From assembly GCA_001414345.1 (NCBI GenBank), contig LLCB01000034.1, positions 62,001 through 126,000 of the forward strand: a DNA stretch of 64,000 bases, given 5' to 3'. This document shows positions 10,124-21,516 of the stretch, in pieces. The notes below the pieces were generated by a model. The model saw nothing but the letters and a program-made list of their open reading frames with translations, was not told the origin of the DNA and ran no database searches. How positions within the stretch are numbered: the first letter of the stretch is position 1; each line of letters opens with the position of its first letter. A program made the translations under genes and the position numbers. This DNA is from Hymenoscyphus infarciens (lineage: Eukaryota > Ascomycota > Leotiomycetes > Helotiales > Helotiaceae).

Positions 10124-13100
10124 TATTGTGATTGGGCATGATGGTCAATTATTCTGAGGAAGAAAGCCGGTTTGTGGGAGATGTGTGGGGAATTTTCGGA
10201 ATTCAGGTGGGTCTACGAGTAGTGGGCTCTTGTACCTACCTTAGGCTTATGGTTGGTTGCCGATTTTTAGCCTGTGTTATGATTACTCTCTCCCCCCACT
10301 AACTGTAATCGCACTGTTAGGAGCTATACAAAATCTTACATTTAATTTAGGGGGGGGAATGGGGGTAAGAACACAATTCTCCTTTTAAACCTAGAACAAA
10401 AGCCTTTGACGAATAAACAGGAAAACAGTTAGTTGTCACTTATTACAGTGAAACTCCACTCGAAGGTAAGCTAGTAGGAGCTTTCTAAAGGTACTTCACT
10501 TTGTTAGTAAGAGTCAAGAGCTCCCATTTATTTCCGCATTCTGTTGGAATTTGCTGTTTTCTACGCAACGAAGAACCCTCCAATGTGTTTTACCTGGCGA
10601 TACTGGAATTGTAAGTGAATCTTCTATAGAATGACCATGTCTGTGAACAACTGCACAGGCATTAAAAAGGAAGTATTCCAATGGATGGAAGCGTGCCATG
10701 TCTCCTAACTCCCTAAGGAAAAAGCAGTGAAAGAAATGACTTTCTCTGAGGTCCAAAACAAATATCACTTTCTCCCGTATAGTTCCAGACATTGAAAAGA
10801 GGGATAACGGTGCAGGTAGTGGAGAACAGCATGCTGGGAGTCCTATTCTTTATGACGAAAGAGCACGATAACACAACTGAATTTTTTGGCAGATTCACTT
10901 CTATTACTAGGAGAAAACCTACTTGGCTTTTCTACTATCGAAATTTCAATCACTGTCAATACCAAATTCGCGTATAGAAACGGGATTGCAAAGGAAAGTG
11001 GACACTTGAATTCAAGAAGTCAAAGACTTTACCCATTCAACGACATGCACGTAGGATGGTATATAGCGCTAGAAGCACCCTAGAGAACAGCGTAGCTCGG
11101 CAGACGAGGACGACATTGGCTGGTTTGAACAGTCACTACCTTCTTCTGTGTACTACGTAAAGTTTATATCGTTAGCACAAAGTGACAGGTAGAGAATCGG
11201 AAAAGAGAAGTAGAAAACATACCACGTCAAGGCAAAAACTGCAATCTATCGGAAATTTTTTCAGAAGATAGGGCTAGGGTCCAATCCACCAACTCAGTTC
11301 AAAGCAAAGTACGCTATTTGGAAGAAGTTCGCATTCGCATCAAGATCAATTACAAAACGACCCATCGAGTAGAATTACATACAAATGTCGAGGCAACAAC
11401 TATCTCATCAACACTCACATCTGAAGGCCTCCAAGCCCCAAAAACTTCGACAATTGACAAAGGCAAAAAAATAGGATTTGTATGCAGATATGCCGAGCCG
11501 AAAATCTCTGAATTGGGTACTGAGCTTTGTGCCGCGATTATAGATGAAGTGTTTGCGAATGTTGAACTCACAGAGTCAGCACAGTATTGGATACATGGAA
11601 ATATGTTTTCTGAGACTGCAAAAATGGCTAGGATAAGAGGGAAGTGACAACTGTAGAAACAAGCCCCAATTCTAACAATCTTTACTCCTAACACTAAACA
11701 GCTTACTTTGAACACTGAAGAATTGGTTTCGGTAGCAGTAGTTTTATCGACAGTAATTCCATAGCATATGTCGAAAAGATTCTGTACCTCTAAAAGCAAC
11801 TCTGCTTAAAAAGCCACGCTAGAAATAACGGATCTCACGACATTCGCCGAGACTTGCTTGAGTTTATTTCTCCAAAGAATGAATTCACTGGATCCTACTT
11901 TCCATTCTTTCAACCATAGTCACTTCTTGGACATGAATGAGAGACTACTTTTAAGCCGGGTATTCAGTGGTGGTGTCTTTAAAAAGCCAAGTTCTCTTGT
12001 GAGACACTGAGGTTCTTGAAAATTATATATCTTCTTTGAGTTGTATTATAGACGTTTTAGCTATTCTAATACAAGATTTGTGAGGATAGAGAGATAGGCT
12101 TTTGACCTTCGAAAACAAATAAAAATCTTAAAACAAAAATGGCCTTCCTCGGGTTTCTGGTTCTTTTTTCCCAGTTCATTTCACAAGATTGAGATCACTT
12201 ACTCAAACGAAACTCGAAAATCTTCGAGTAAGAAGTCAACCCATGTATATGCAGCAAGACGAAACCTCAATTAAAAGTATCACTTCAGATAACTTCCTTC
12301 GTTCTCTAATCGACACTTCTAGGAATCCTTAGAGGGATGAAGAAACCACTCAATACCATTCACTTTCGGGTTTTCACTAAGACTCAACTTGATCCTGGTC
12401 GATCAAAGCTCAGGACCAATTCCACAAGGTAAGAGAGAGCCGAAAAAAGCCTATAGTGTGGCTTAAGTTCACACAAAAAAAAAATTCTGAGCCAAATGTC
12501 GCAAGGCAAACAATTCAGGAGAACATTGTCAAGCAAACTGCCCACATTAGGTACTTTGCCGGTTCTTACAACCAAAGCACATACTGTCTCCAAAATGGTG
12601 TAATTACAAAGTTCATCTACCAATATATGTCGTGAAAAAGTACAGAATCACAAATTCTTATTCGAACCCTTTTGAGAGCAGCAGGAATGTCGACAGTAAA
12701 TGCACTTTCTCGAGATTATTCAACCTCACTGTTTGGCAGAGTTTTGGGTAGGATGGACTTAAATATTTGGATGACCAGAGAAATTGCATCCAGAGCTCCG
12801 ATCTACAAGAGGTTTATGGAAATGTGGAACGTGGGGTATTCGCGTTCTATCATTGACAAAATCTCCTGGTGTAGATGTCAATAAACGCAAAGCCACAAGT
12901 ATTTATCTAGTCAGCAAATATCGTTGCTCACATGACCCCCGGAAACATGTTGTTGTTGTTCCAGCTGAAATCCACTGCGTCTTTTATTCATGGTCTGGAG
13001 AATGTGAACGCTTCTTCTCAGTGGCTACTCCTATCAGGATATTGCTTTTTGAACAGTTCGCCCAATGAATTTGAAAAAAACGTTCAGTCCATGCTAAACG

Positions 13101-14268
13101 TGAGGGCGCCATGAAAAAAAAATGTTATTTAAGAAGCACTTATTTATAGATAGGTGTTTTCTATACTGCTTTCAGGTTTCTAGTAGAAGATAAATAAATA
13201 GACTTACTTTATTTCCTATATCTAGAATAGATAGTTAATATTACTAGAGCTAGAAAGTAGACAGGTCTCTTTAAGTAGTTCTTAATATGACTTTACTATT
13301 TCTTAAAATTACTACGTATTTTTATAAAATTTAACTTCTAAATTAAGCTTCTAAGAAAAAAAGTACGCGAGTTCCTAAAAAAATAAATTTGATAGAAATA
13401 AGACTATTGACTGTAAAGAACCTCTCTAAAAACATACCTAGAAAAAAACCTTCTTAGTATATAGCTTTGGCTTGATTCTTCTGTGCACATCGCTTAGTTT
13501 AGACGAAAGCTTAGGAGCTGGGAACCTCCAAGCTTCTGGAACTCTTGAACTTGAAAACACTGTGAAAGGCGGGAGTATGTGTTTCAATTCCTGTATGCAA
13601 AGGTCTCTTTTATGCCACCCATAGTACGAGGAATAAAACATTCGGTAATTTTCACGTTTATTTTCGGAGTTTTTCCTTTCTACCTACTCTTGCGGTTCCA
13701 AAGAAATAGGAGTTTGTACTACTCATGGTGTTGAATAAAGGACAATCGCATAAGCGTATTTGATACTATATTTGTTTAGTGAGTGGGTGTGTTAGTATGA
13801 GAGAGGAAGCAGAACTCACTAGGGCGAGGCTTGGCTGCTAGTATTGCTCAACTGCAGAGAGTTCGACACCTTTCGCGCTAAAGCATACTTACCAGGAAAA
13901 GATACATACTCTTCTCAGAAGTCAAAAACTATTTCCACGGCCCACTGGTGGCACGATGTGATTCTAGTGATTTTCAGACCCTCAAAATTGACAAAGTGAA
14001 ACGCTTAAACTAACTGCTGGGGCAGGTTACGTTTGGCGGAAGCAAGAGGCCTTTAATTTGGAGGAGCTGGAGTAATTTTTGAAAATACGATGAAAACACC
14101 AAATGTGACCAGTCTAGATTTTTGCAACAATAAATAAATATCACGGGACAGACATGGCTCGAAAGTTTACTTGGCCAATTCGTTTTCATTTGTGCTTCAG
14201 CTAACAAGTCTACACACTCCTAGTAAACAACAAAATGAATCATGGCATCTTGCAATCCTCGAATATTT
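10124..14268. other. Gene desert of about 4.1 kb
   Basis: Only short open frames occur, overlapping on opposite strands and without recognisable domains. The segment 13110-13440 is strongly AT-rich and may be a repeat decayed by RIP. I support no gene here. Confidence 0.5.
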
Positions 14269-16498
14269 TTAACGAACCGGAACATCAGCCTCCTGACCTT
14301 CAAAAGCAGGTAATTCCTTTTCAATATCTGCCCAAGTTTTCTCCCCATCAACCATCGACTTAATAGCTTTCAAAATAGTCTCCTCATCTGCACGAACTTG
14401 CTTTGTCGAATCTCGATCTCTGAGAGTGTAGGTTTTATCTTGGACACTCTGGAAATCGATGGTGATACCAAGTGGTGTTCCCAATTCGTCGTTTCGACTG
14501 TATCGTTTCCCAATTGAGGCCGAAGAGTCGTCGATGCGACTGGAGACACCCAATGTGCGGAGTTTGAGTGACATGTATTTTAGAAGGGGTTTGAAGCTTT
14601 CGTGGGCGGAAAGGGGGACGAGGAGAACCTTTGTTGGTGCAACCATTGGTGGGAACGATAGGACCTTCACTTTGTCAGTTACTGAATTCATGAGTAGGGG
14701 TAGTTAAACTTACACCACGAGCTTCATCGCCACCATCGCTACCACGGGTCCAGTAGTTATGTTCGTACAAACAGTACAGGATTCTTCCAATACCGAATGA
14801 AGGCTCGATGACATTTGGAGTATATTCCCGTGTGTTTTCAACTCGGGTTCTTTGCTCAATGACAACCAAGTCTTTGCTAATCTCGACCTTGCCATTGCCA
14901 ACACCCTCAACATCAATGGTGATCTTTCCATCGGCCTTGAGGGCTTGAGACAAAGCCTCGCGCTTATCTTGTGGGATTGCCTCAATAGCGGCCTCAACTG
15001 TCTTACCATCCTTCTTGAAGAATGGACCAAACTTCTTTTTGTCGAGATCAATTACCCACTCCTCGACTTTGATGGGTGTGTCCAATCTTTCACGGACAAC
15101 CAGTGGTGCACCAGTCTTCTTTGCGTGGACAGTCAAGTCATAAGCACTTCTGTCAGCACAGCCAACACACTCAATCCAGCCGTAACTGGTGAGTAACTCG
15201 GCATCCCAACAATCGGCTGCATAATGTGCCATCTCGTTTGCCATGTGTTGTCTAAATCTGATCTTGGATTGATCCACACCAATCTTCTCCAAGAAAAGAT
15301 GGATACGAGCAAGGAAATAACCCAGAGTCTCGTTGTCGACGGTACCGTCAGCAACAGCTTTGCCAATTGCAACCTTCTCGACATTTGTCTTGCCAGAGAG
15401 TTGGGTGTGTCTGTTCAAAAGGACGAGTTCAACGTTCTCGATTTCGTGGAAACGTGAGTGCTTCTTGCCACCTTGGGGATCAACATAATGCTCAATCTCA
15501 GCCATAAGGAATTCTCGGACACGCAAAAGACCAGAACGAGGGGAGATTTCATTTCGGAATGACTTTCCAATAGATGCAGAAGCGAATGGCATTTGCTGTT
15601 GGTTGAATTCAAGGAGCTTGGCGAAGTTCAAGAATTGACCTTGAGCAGTCTCTGGTCGTAGATAACCAGGTGCGTTACTGCTAGGGCCAATAGCTGTTTG
15701 GAACATAAGGTTGAACGCAACTGGAGGCTCTGGCTGGACACCAGTTGCAGGATTCTTCATCTCATACTTCTTGATCAGTTCGCCCAACTCTTCCCCATTG
15801 TAGTTGTCGATCTACTATAATCAGCCACGTATTCCCAAATTTCATATGCGCGACCTTACCTTTGCCAATATTTCCTCGTACTCAGTCACTACAGCATCGT
15901 CGAGTTTGACAGCTTCAACCGCGCCCTTGGTCTTCTTCTTTTTCTTCTTGGGATCATCCTCTTTCTCCACAACCTTCACACCTCTTGCTTCCTTATCACC
16001 CTTCAACCGTGACTCGAGAATCTCCTCGACGAAGTGATCGGCTCGAATAATATCCCCGTTCTTTGGGTCCTTGCACATCCAGTCGGCGAATTTGTCGACA
16101 TGACCACTTGTTTTCAGAATCTCCGCAGGCGTCAGAGCTGTGCAGTCGACCTCCAACATATCCTCCTCCAACACAAAGTGTTTGCGCCATAAGTCAACGA
16201 CGTTCGCATTCAGGGCGCAACCTGGAGGACCGTAATCGTAGAGACCAGCCGTGCCACCGTAGATTTCGAAAGAGGGGGTATAGAACATGCGGCGACGTAG
16301 CATGGAATCGAGGACCTGCCGGTCGAAGGGCTGACCCTTGAGCGTTGTGGTAGCCATGACGGGCTGTATGATTTTCTCGAATTTTGGTGGTTGATATCTG
16401 TTGTTTTGTGTGGTTGCCGCGAAGCCTCGAGCTGTATGGCGCGGAACACACTTGCGGAGAGGATTTGGCGTCCGACAAAGAATGGAAAAAGAGCGCAT
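14269..16498 (-). CDS. GRS1: Glycyl-tRNA synthetase, dual cytosolic/mitochondrial
   Basis: Class II synthetase that charges tRNA-Gly. Three exons (15860-16498, 14714-15811, 14269-14664) with two GT-AG introns of 48 and 49 nt give 710 residues. Motif 1 region is GLYDYGPPGCALNANVVDLW, motif 2 is FRNEISPRSGLLRVREF, motif 3 is EPSFGIGRILYCLYEH, followed by the anticodon-binding domain (VAPTKVLLVPLS ...). A lysine-rich insert (DDPKKKKKKTKG) is typical of eukaryotic forms. The first ATG yields an Arg-rich, acid-poor presequence (MRSFSILCRTPNPLRK...), as for mitochondrial import. A second ATG at residue 48 (MATTTLKGQPFDRQ) gives a normal cytosolic start. One gene therefore probably supplies both compartments by alternative initiation. 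RPF1 is divergent, 250 bp away. Confidence 0.95.
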
Positions 16499-16748
16499 TC
16501 ACTTGAGGATGAAGCAATTGAAGTCTAGGTGACTCAATTGTAACGCTTTCCAGGGATAGATGCGTTTGTTATGACTCCTCGAAAGTCCATACTTTTGGAA
16601 ATTGGGCGGAGCGGAATGCGGGGAGACTTTCCGCCCTTGGCGCCAATGCCGATTTTCTTTCGGCGGGGGGAGGTCGATATTTTTTTGGACGATAAGAGAC
16701 TAACTACATCTCGCAACCAGACACCAATACCCCCACCAACAACACACA
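16499..16748. promoter_or_regulatory. Shared divergent promoter GRS1 / RPF1
   Basis: 250 bp between two translation-related genes read in opposite directions. Inferred bidirectional promoter; I see no motif that proves it. Confidence 0.5.
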
Positions 16749-17990
16749 ATGGGATCCAAACGAGTCAAGCCCCCATCTGCAAAGGCTTCATTGCCTTTCA
16801 AGACAGGTAATAAATTTCGAAGACAAGATTTGCACGTCAAGCAAAAGAAGGCGCGCGACAGTCTGCGACGGGACGAACGATTCAAGCGCAAACGAGAAGA
16901 AGATAGAGATCCCGAATTAAGGGCCGAACGATTAGCAAGGAATGTGCCAATTACAATCGACAAGAAGCGTGTTTGGGATGATGTGGATGGGGAGGGGCTC
17001 AATGTCAGTGTGGACGTGGAACAATTGAAGAGGCGGCGGATGGAGGAGGCAGAAGCTGCAGAACAAGAAGCTTTAGAAGGCGTAGAAGAGGAAGCAATAG
17101 AGGATGATGTGGACAGTATGCTGGATTCTGGATCCGAAAAGGAGCAGGACGAGGATGCGCCAAAACCCAAACCACGACCGCGAGCAGCTTCAAATGCTGC
17201 CTCGACGACGAGTACGAATCTCGATTTAACGCCCGACTCTCTTGCGCTCAAGTTCCCAACCCTCTTCTCCGACGAGCCCCCGCCAGTTCCCAAAGTTCTC
17301 CTCACCACATCTATTAATTCTACCCTCCATCACGAAGCCGAACTACTCTGCACCCTCTTCCCACACAGCACCTACATACCTCGCTCGGCACACCGCTTTG
17401 GTCATAAATTCTCATTACGAGAGATCTCCAAATTCGCAGCGAACCGAAACTACACCTCCGTCATTCTCCTCAAAGAAGACTACAAGAAACCAACTGGTCT
17501 CACAATTGTCCATCTCCCATCTGGACCTACCTGCCATTTCTCAATCGCCAACTGGGTCGAAGGCAAAAAGCTACCTGGACACGGAAACCCAACAAATCAC
17601 TACCCAGAGTTGATATTGAACAACTTCCGCACGCCATTAGGTTTATTGACCGCAAGACTATTCCTCACACTCTTCCCACCACAACCAGAATTACAAGGCA
17701 GACAGGTCGTCACATTACACAATCAACGTGATTACATATTCCTACGAAGACATCGCTATGTTTTCCGCGACAAACGAGAGACGGAGAAGAGTGTTGTTGG
17801 AGTTGATGGAGCGAAGGTTAAGGGGGTCGAAGAGATTAGAGCTGGTTTACAGGAGTTGGGTCCGAGATGTACGTTAAAATTACGGAGAGTGGATAAGGGG
17901 ATTGGACGGGCTGGAAGTGAGGGTGATGATGCTGTGCAATGGCAGTGGAAGGCGCATATGGAGAAACAGAGAACGAGGTTCAACCTGTAA
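16749..17990 (+). CDS. RPF1: Ribosome biogenesis factor RPF1, Brix domain
   Basis: Nucleolar factor needed for 60S subunit assembly and processing towards 25S/5.8S rRNA. A single exon encodes 413 residues. The N-terminal 150 residues are charged (SKRVKPPSAKASLPFKTGNK, then Glu-rich stretches). The Brix domain runs from about residue 175: PKVLLTTSINSTLHHEAELL, FGHKFSLREISKFAANRNYT, LTIVHLPSGPTCHFSI, NNFRTPLGLLTARLF, LHNQRDYIFLRRHRYVF, then the conserved ELGPRCTLKLRRV block near the C-terminus. Length and order fit Rpf1 rather than Rpf2, Imp4 or Brx1. The ATG at 16749 is the first in frame. Confidence 0.93.
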   Translation: MGSKRVKPPSAKASLPFKTGNKFRRQDLHVKQKKARDSLRRDERFKRKREEDRDPELRAERLARNVPITIDKKRVWDDVDGEGLNVSVDVEQLKRRRMEEAEAAEQEALEGVEEEAIEDDVDSMLDSGSEKEQDEDAPKPKPRPRAASNAASTTSTNLDLTPDSLALKFPTLFSDEPPPVPKVLLTTSINSTLHHEAELLCTLFPHSTYIPRSAHRFGHKFSLREISKFAANRNYTSVILLKEDYKKPTGLTIVHLPSGPTCHFSIANWVEGKKLPGHGNPTNHYPELILNNFRTPLGLLTARLFLTLFPPQPELQGRQVVTLHNQRDYIFLRRHRYVFRDKRETEKSVVGVDGAKVKGVEEIRAGLQELGPRCTLKLRRVDKGIGRAGSEGDDAVQWQWKAHMEKQRTRFNL

Positions 17991-19784
17991 ATTTTTAATT
18001 TTTTTCTGTGGTGGAAAATACCCAAATGGAAAAGAGTTGCACAGTTTCGGAATGTTTCGGTTTTCAGCTTGTTGATCTTTATGGTTGTGTTGCGTACCCG
18101 GAGACTTTTGTGTTTAGTTACACTTGTATTGCTTCAGCTTATGCTGCAAGGATTTTCTTATGATAATTCTTCTCAGTCGGAACTTGCGCTCTCTCAGGAT
18201 ACCATCTCTTTTTCCACCCTTGGATACGCACCGTCCAGACTCCAAAGAAATCCCTCCTCTCAAATCAAGATATAATTCCCAACCCACCACCCTACTGAGA
18301 TCTCAACCACCATCCCTTGGAATCGGGTCCAGACTAATCAGAGCAAAATCGAGTCTTCTGTACAACCTCTCACCTACTCCCCTATCCTACAGCCATCCGA
18401 GTCCTTTCATGCAGCTAACATGCTCCGACCCACGACATCCTACCCACGTTTTCTTCTTCTTTATTACTGGTATTCCTTTATTCTTCTTTTTTTGGTGTTC
18501 CTTCTTCTTCTTTCCCGAGCTCATACATATCAAGTGACCTCTGCTTCCTTTGGGATTTGTTTTGTTGCACTTCGAAATTTTTCAATCACCGGCTGGCTGC
18601 ATGCAGTGTAGGTCTTGTGATTGGTGCTCCGATGGGTCACTGGAATCTTGGGATGGGTAAGTGGTGGGTGATATGGGTGTACGGGTGTACGGGTGTGGAA
18701 GATGTGGTACCTGCGGGGTTGTACGGGCTTTTTGTTTTTGTTTGCATTTCGCGGGGAACAAACATCGGTGGGCTGCGAGAGAGAGAGGATGAGGGTGTGT
18801 GGATGAGGTTGAGCTTGGGGGGAAAGGGAGTGAGTCGGAAAAGAGGTGAGGGTTGGTAGTGTGGCTTGGAGGGGTGAGCATCGGGCTCGAAGTTGTGTTA
18901 CGAGTATTGATTGGGTTTTGAGAGGAGACTTGAGAATGGAGGATAGGTAAGTAGGGCGGTAGTTGTGATACCGATGATAGCACAGGGGATCTCTTTACTT
19001 GAGGCACCTGGTTTCTGGCTCTGCTCTTGTTTTTTCGCCTGTTGAAATTTGTAATTTTGTGTAATGTGGTGGGGAGGGAGGGGTAAAAGTTGCTCTTTGA
19101 ATCTTTATGTTCTTCAAGGTTAACCAGGTGCCAAGGTTTGAAGAGGCTCGTTAAGTTTATCTTTCCTTTTCTTGGAAGATTTCGTTGGCATTGCAATTAG
19201 GAAGCTTCGAAAAAGCAAAAGACAAAGTGAAGGCCTGTGAGTCACCGCTTGCGTAGGTACCTTTTCGTATTTAGCTATAGCCTGTCGTGCCTGTAGTCTT
19301 CAAACCAAAGAGATGATTTAAGTGGGCGCTTAAAAGCGTAAACTTGAGGTTGAACTTTTCAACTTTATATACCCTACCTTATCTACTTCAGAGAATTAAG
19401 AGGCCGGCTTAACAATGTGCCATCTTTGCAAGCTGCTCTTACCCTTATCATTTAGGTTGAAGTTCAATTCTTCAATGCGTATGAAGGAAGACTGATAGCA
19501 AACTGTGAATGGAAAGTCAACTGTCACCTAGTACTCGTACAAGACATAGTACAGAAATTCAGCCTAAACCCAGATTCCCATTTTCTGCCCACGTCTTCAA
19601 ACACGGCCAGTATCCTCTCCTCCAAGCCTTTCTTTAGTATTACCCACACCGCTTATCAGAATTCCCGAAAAGACCCCGCCAATGAGAATATCAACCAGTC
19701 CCCACAACACAAAGAATCTGCAACTTTGAACACAAACCTAAGCCTAAATACGTAGAACTGCTTCAACAACTACAATATTCCCTA
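17991..19784. other. Spacer with polypyrimidine tract
   Basis: No gene recognised. The segment 18430-18510 is a dense T/C tract. A 204-codon open frame on the minus strand (18582-19196) is of biased composition and has no domain, so I do not call it. The right end is the 5' flank of the tRNA-Phe gene. Confidence 0.45.
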
Positions 19785-19936
19785 GCGGCTTTAGCTCACT
19801 TGGGAGAGCGCCAGACTGAAGTCCACTTCAGACCCTTGAAATCTGGAGGCACTGTGTTCGATGTAAGCAGCACCTACCTATCTACCACAAGCCTCACAAT
19901 CAGAAACTAACACTCTCTCCAGCCACAGAAGCCGCA
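19785..19936 (+). tRNA. tRNA-Phe(GAA) with two introns, one of spliceosomal type
   Basis: Every stem pairs perfectly once two introns are removed. The acceptor is GCGGCTT/AAGCCGC (7/7), D stem GCTC/GAGC, anticodon stem CCAGA/TCTGG with loop CTGAAGA (anticodon GAA), T stem CTGTG/CACAG with loop TTCGATC, and discriminator A at 19936. Intron 1 is 19 nt after G37, the canonical site, and contains CTTCAG, which can pair with the anticodon region as in other tRNA-Phe introns. Intron 2, 19863-19922 (60 nt), sits in the T loop between bases 59 and 60. It starts GTAAGC, has ACTAAC as branch and ends CTCTCCAG. The insertion splits the right half of the B box. T runs suitable for Pol III termination occur at 19980-19984 and 19987-19991. 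Confidence 0.88.
19863..19922 (+). other. GT-AG (spliceosomal-type) intron inside the T loop of tRNA-Phe
   Basis: This 60 nt intron has the donor GTAAGC, a consensus ACTAAC branch site, a pyrimidine tract and a CAG end. Size and signals match introns of protein genes in this window. The T loop TTCGATC and 3' acceptor strand are restored only when it is removed exactly. Confidence 0.85.
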
Positions 19937-20952
19937 ATTCTGCGAATGACAGCTAACTGTCATCGATCTTCGAACCAACTTTTTGCTTTTTGCCCTTTCC
20001 CCCCTCGATATAAAGGGAGGACTTGTGTAGGGTACCGTATTACCTGGCATCCATTTCTCGGAAAAGCAACGCACGAGCCTGGCTTCTGTCTACCAATTGG
20101 AATTCTCTGAATATTCGTTATCTAATTGGCCGCATGACACGTGACACTCCCACTTTCTATTTGCCCCATCCATGTCCATCCCCAGTTTTTGTTTCCCTCG
20201 AGCACCAGAGCGGTGAAACAAGAAAGTGGACATGCTTTTTCTGTTGCAGCGGCATGTCACGGGCGTGTTTAGGGTACATACGATGCGTACGCACGAGAGG
20301 AGTGACGATCGATGATGGTGCAACTCTTCATTATTGCGACATGAGACTTTTCCTTTTCCTAAATTCTCAATTTGAAAATGAAAAAATGAAAAAATGAAGA
20401 AGAAAAAGAAAAGAAGAGATAGTGATGAGTTGCTCCTCTTTCGCGGAGACAAAATCGGGTGTTTTTTGGTCATTGGAATTTATGTAGAGTATTGGATCTC
20501 CAGTTGATTGGCCTTTGTTTCGTATAGAGTAAGCTGACAAAGCTTCTTACGGCATGCCTGTGGTGGCAGGCTGACACGAGTGAAAAGCCACCAGGGTGAC
20601 ATTCGAAACGCCTGCAGGTGCACGTGCACGTGCACTCCCACTCCTCCGCCCTGGTCTGCATTTAGCTTGCACCCACTAGGATCCTCCATCCTCCTCGGGA
20701 GGGGGAAATGGGGAAATGACAGCCAACGGATTCAACCCAGACGAACAAGCAATTCGGTCGCATTTTCCTGACATCCCTCCATCGAGAAAAACCATCGATG
20801 ATTGAAACCAGCATTTTGACGGCATTTACGGTATCATCGGATGAACGAGGCAGAATCAATCTCGCCGCCAGAACCAGAGAGGACAATGCTTTGGCGATGT
20901 TTCGTACCAGAAAATCCCGGTTCCGCATTGGAATCTCCATCAAGCAAGCATG

Positions 20953-20985
20953 ATGAATATCCTATGAATATCCTATGAATATCCT
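20953..20985. repeat. 11 bp tandem repeat, three copies
   Basis: Three perfect head-to-tail copies of ATGAATATCCT. Confidence 0.85.
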
Positions 20986-21480
20986 CTTCGGATCTTCCAT
21001 CAACTGGTGTAACCGATCTTCGGCATCACGACTTTGAAGAGCCTTTGGGATTGGTTGGGCATCTGCATCTGCATCTCGCTACTGTACTTTGAAGTCCTTC
21101 GTACAGTACCAATACCTTCGAGGTATCAACCTTTTTCTTTCTATTGTTAAGCGTGTCGTCTATGCCAGAGGAGTTGGGTCTATAACAAAGGGGGTTCCAA
21201 GTCGGTTTATATGGCTGAGTTTTCGCTTGATGCATGCCTCAAATCCAATAGGTCTCCCTCCTGCACCACCGTGGCACCATCTCAACTTTTGCGGCGTACT
21301 GCTTGCTAAGTATACGGTCACTACTTACGGTGCCACCACTTTGCTGAAGGCCTCCCCCCTCGTCTCGGTTGTCTCAAGCTGACTCTATTTTGTTTAAGAT
21401 CTTACCACATCTTCACTCCCTGTTCCCTCCTAAAAGTTTAAAGGGTTCCCAAAAGTCAGAGTCTTATTTTGAACCTTCAT

Positions 21481-21516
21481 CATTTAATTTCTCATTTAAT
21501 TTCTCATTTAATTCCT
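21481..21516. repeat. 12 bp tandem repeat, three copies
   Basis: Three copies of CATTTAATTTCT, the last with one change, about 350 bp upstream of the next start codon. Confidence 0.85.

Noticed and set aside
11318..11799. Overlapping open frames on both strands (109 and 149 codons)
   Set aside because: Each is the shadow of the other; neither shows a domain or plausible introns.
18582..19196. 204-codon open frame on the minus strand
   Set aside because: Biased Pro/Ser/His composition, no domain and no supportable start context.
19863..19922. T-loop insert as an archaeal-like bulge-helix-bulge intron
   Set aside because: I could not draw the needed central helix with three-base bulges at the two junctions, while donor, branch and acceptor fit the spliceosomal consensus.
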